From: Streptomyces sp. NBC_01717
GTDB taxonomy: Bacteria > Actinomycetota > Actinomycetes > Streptomycetales > Streptomycetaceae
Direction of reading: 5' to 3'
DNA: 64,000 nt
Assembly: GCF_036248255.1 (NCBI RefSeq)
Contig: NZ_CP109178.1
Location: forward strand, 2,728,001-2,792,000
The translations under genes were made by a program, and so were the position numbers. A model generated the notes under the pieces. It had not been told where the DNA came from. It saw only the letters and a list, made by a program, of their open reading frames with translations, and did not search any database. Every line of letters begins with the position of its first letter. The stretch's first letter is position 1. Below are positions 62,570 through 64,000 of this stretch, one piece after another.

Positions 62570-63008
62570 GCGGTTCGCTCCTCGCTGAATTTCATTTGGG
62601 GCCCGAGTGGGTAACGGGCTCGGCTTCGGTAGCCGCTGAGAGCGTACCGAGGCCTGGTAGAGCGGTTGTAACGCCACCCTCGGGGGAATGCTCACAGTAG
62701 TCCAGCCTCGCATACGCGTTCGATCCCTCGTTGGAGTGACGCGCACATCACGTTCCCTTCGAGGCATGAACCATTTAGGCTCCGGGCACGTCCTCATGAA
62801 CAAACCGGCAAGCCGGCCGGACGGACTACCGACCAAGACAAGCAACGCGAAACCGTAGCGCTACGCAATACGGCACATTCGCCGCCAACCGGCAACAGAC
62901 AGCCATTTTGAGAAGAAGTTTCGAAGAAAAGCCACGAGCGGGAACGTTTTCGGCCTGGTTGGATGTTGACCCTGGTACGACAGCTCGTCGAGCTAGAGAA
63001 GAGGCGAC
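62570..63008. other. Divergent promoter region: parE / DUF7455
   Basis: 439 bases that should hold both promoters. Features: a perfect 12-bp palindrome CGTAGCGCTACG (62852-62863), a near-palindrome AGCTCG-T-CGAGCT (62982-62994) close to the DUF7455 start, and AGAAGAGGCGACGTG giving its ribosome site and GTG start. A minus-strand frame across 62826-63245 is open but overlaps the DUF7455 gene and has no coding character. Confidence 0.5.
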
Positions 63009-63242
63009 GTGACTACTGTTCTGACCCCCGCGAGCCCGCTGACCGCAGCAGACCGCTGTGACCGTTGCGGCGCCCAGGCATATCTGCGCGTCGTCCTGAT
63101 CAGCGGCGGTGAACTGCTCTTCTGCGCCCACCACGGTCGCAAGTTCGAGCCGGAACTCAAGAAGATCGCCGCGGAAATACAGGATGAGACGGACCGGCTG
63201 ACGGCCGTGCAGGCCAATGCCGCCGAAGAGGAACAACACTGA
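63009..63242 (+). CDS. DUF7455 small zinc-ribbon-like protein
   Basis: A 77-residue protein conserved in actinobacteria. Cys/His ligands DRCDRCGAQA (C17, C20) and LFCAHHGRKF form a likely zinc site, followed by a charged helix (FEPELKKIAAEIQDETDRL) and an acidic tail. The GTG at 63009 has GAAGAGG upstream. The role is unknown. It is often found near the sigma factor or topoisomerase genes in streptomycetes. Confidence 0.85.
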   Translation: MTTVLTPASPLTAADRCDRCGAQAYLRVVLISGGELLFCAHHGRKFEPELKKIAAEIQDETDRLTAVQANAAEEEQH

Positions 63243-63286
63243 CACCTCGCATCCACGACGAGCCAGGGTCCGGTTCCTTACGGACG

Positions 63287-63321
63287 ACGGGCGCCTTCCC
63301 CTGCGAGGGGGAGGCGCCCGT
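63287..63321. terminator. Bidirectional terminator between DUF7455 and the protease gene
   Basis: ACGGGCGCCT (63287-63296) pairs with AGGCGCCCGT (63312-63321), extended inward by CCCC/GGGG with a one-base bulge. It lies between convergent genes. Confidence 0.75.
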
Positions 63322-63346
63322 TCTCATACCCGCGGAGCGGTGCCGG

Positions 63347-64000
63347 TCAGCTACTGCCCGCCATCCACCCGATGGCGGCGGAAATGCGCGTGTAGACGCC
63401 GGGAGTGCCCGGGAGCCCGCAGCCGTTCCCCCAGGAGACCAGTCCGACGAGTCGCCCGCGGGCGACCAGCGGCCCTCCGCTGTCTCCCTGGCACGCATCG
63501 TGCCCGCCCAGCGGGTCGCCCGCACAGAGCATCGCCGAGGCCTTGTACTTCCCCGCTCTGCCCCCGGGGTAGGCCCGCTCGCACGTGCTGTCCGGAAGGA
63601 TGCTCACCTGGGTGGATCGGAGAGACGACGCAAAGTCACCGCGACCTGTCGTGTCACCCCATCCATAGACCAAGGCGCCGGCAGCCGGCTCATAGGCCTG
63701 GTCGCCGGTCTGGGCCATCGGGATCACGCTCTGCTCGGGAAGCGCGTTGGCCAGGGTGAGCACCGCCAGATCGCCGACATTGGTCGTGCGGTCGTATCCC
63801 GGGTTGATCCAGGTCCCTTTCACCGCGATCTCATGACCTCCGGTCCCATTCAGCTCGTCCCGCCCGGCGATGATCCGCAGATCGCTCGCCTGGCTCACGT
63901 CGGTGCCGAGCTCCTCCTGGTTCAGGCAGTGCGCGGCAGTCAGCGCCTTCGTGGGAGTCACCATCACGGCGCCGCAGAACTGGCCCGCGCGGGTACCTCC
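63347..64000 (-). CDS. Trypsin-like (S1) serine protease, N-terminus beyond the window
   Basis: 217 residues of a chymotrypsin-fold protease; the gene runs off the right edge. The catalytic His is in ALTAAHCLN, preceded by the usual QFCGAVMV. The Asp is in NVGDLAVLTL and the Ser in CQGDSGGPLVARG. Substrate-pocket and disulfide Cys are present (STCERAYPG, AMLCAGDPLGGHDAC, WGNGCGLPGTPGVY). The pocket residue six before the catalytic Ser is Asp (GHDACQGDSGG), predicting trypsin-like cleavage after Arg or Lys. It should be secreted; the signal peptide would be outside the window. Confidence 0.92.
   Translation of the reverse strand, partial: GGTRAGQFCGAVMVTPTKALTAAHCLNQEELGTDVSQASDLRIIAGRDELNGTGGHEIAVKGTWINPGYDRTTNVGDLAVLTLANALPEQSVIPMAQTGDQAYEPAAGALVYGWGDTTGRGDFASSLRSTQVSILPDSTCERAYPGGRAGKYKASAMLCAGDPLGGHDACQGDSGGPLVARGRLVGLVSWGNGCGLPGTPGVYTRISAAIGWMAGSS

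Noticed and set aside
62826..63245. A 139-codon minus-strand frame over DUF7455
   Set aside because: It overlaps a conserved zinc-ribbon gene on the other strand and lacks coding character.

Overview
The window is chromosomal DNA from a high-GC actinobacterium, almost certainly a Streptomyces. The codons are strongly G/C-ending and GTG starts and GTGA/ATGA stop-start overlaps are common. The lineage markers are SepH, CutRS, DUF3710, DUF4193, DUF7455, the ParC/ParE pair and a Cys-rich actinobacterial ferrochelatase. I see no rRNA, tRNA, CRISPR array, prophage or biosynthetic gene cluster. About 60 protein genes are supported, nearly all chromosomal core genes. The only clearly accessory part is the first 1.9 kb: an AT-richer orphan gene and a transposase broken by frameshifts.

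Layout. 0-2 kb: orphan gene, dead IS5-like transposase, hairpins. 2-18 kb is a potassium and turgor neighbourhood. It holds an rRNA/tRNA uracil methyltransferase, a KimA-like APC-superfamily transporter diverging from two TrkA/RCK proteins, DUF3159 and OB-fold proteins, KdpE/KdpD, an isolated ABC ATPase, and kdpCBAF with an extra 27-residue membrane peptide gene ahead of kdpF. 18-24 kb: DUF3710, dUTPase, thioesterase, small conserved proteins and the CutS/CutR system. 24-30 kb: inositol monophosphatase, ferrochelatase, MFS transporter, sugar-lactone oxidase, proline/threonine-rich membrane protein. 30-37 kb: SepH, sulfurtransferase, VOC protein, ArsR/SRPBCC pair, thymidine kinase, phosphodiesterase, DUF5998. 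37-46 kb: a large GNAT/acyl-CoA-synthetase-like acetyltransferase, HPr, a GntR regulator, a riboswitch-controlled M23 peptidase and a two-subunit M16 protease. 46-64 kb: ParC, a COG0523 GTPase, two divergent citrate synthases (one fused to a DNA-binding domain), LacI, a CitA/CitB-type two-component system, an acetate-type symporter with DUF485, a NarL-type two-component operon, ParE, DUF7455, and a trypsin-like protease cut by the window end.

How the genes work together. Potassium uptake is represented three times: the KimA-like permease, the RCK pair and KdpFABC with KdpDE. A c-di-AMP (ydaO-type) riboswitch 25 kb away controls a cell-wall hydrolase, so the second messenger usually tied to K+ and turgor is active in this organism. 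The 49-57 kb stretch looks like a carboxylate uptake and central-carbon control region. The HTH-citrate synthase fusion and its divergent partner share a promoter with three copies of a TCAATATTGA-like element, the best candidate here for an undescribed regulatory circuit. Many genes are separated by long perfect hairpins that serve convergent genes.

Limits. All calls rest on reading the sequence and on remembered family features; no searches were run. Start codons were chosen from overlaps, ribosome-binding sites and family length, and the ambiguous ones are flagged.
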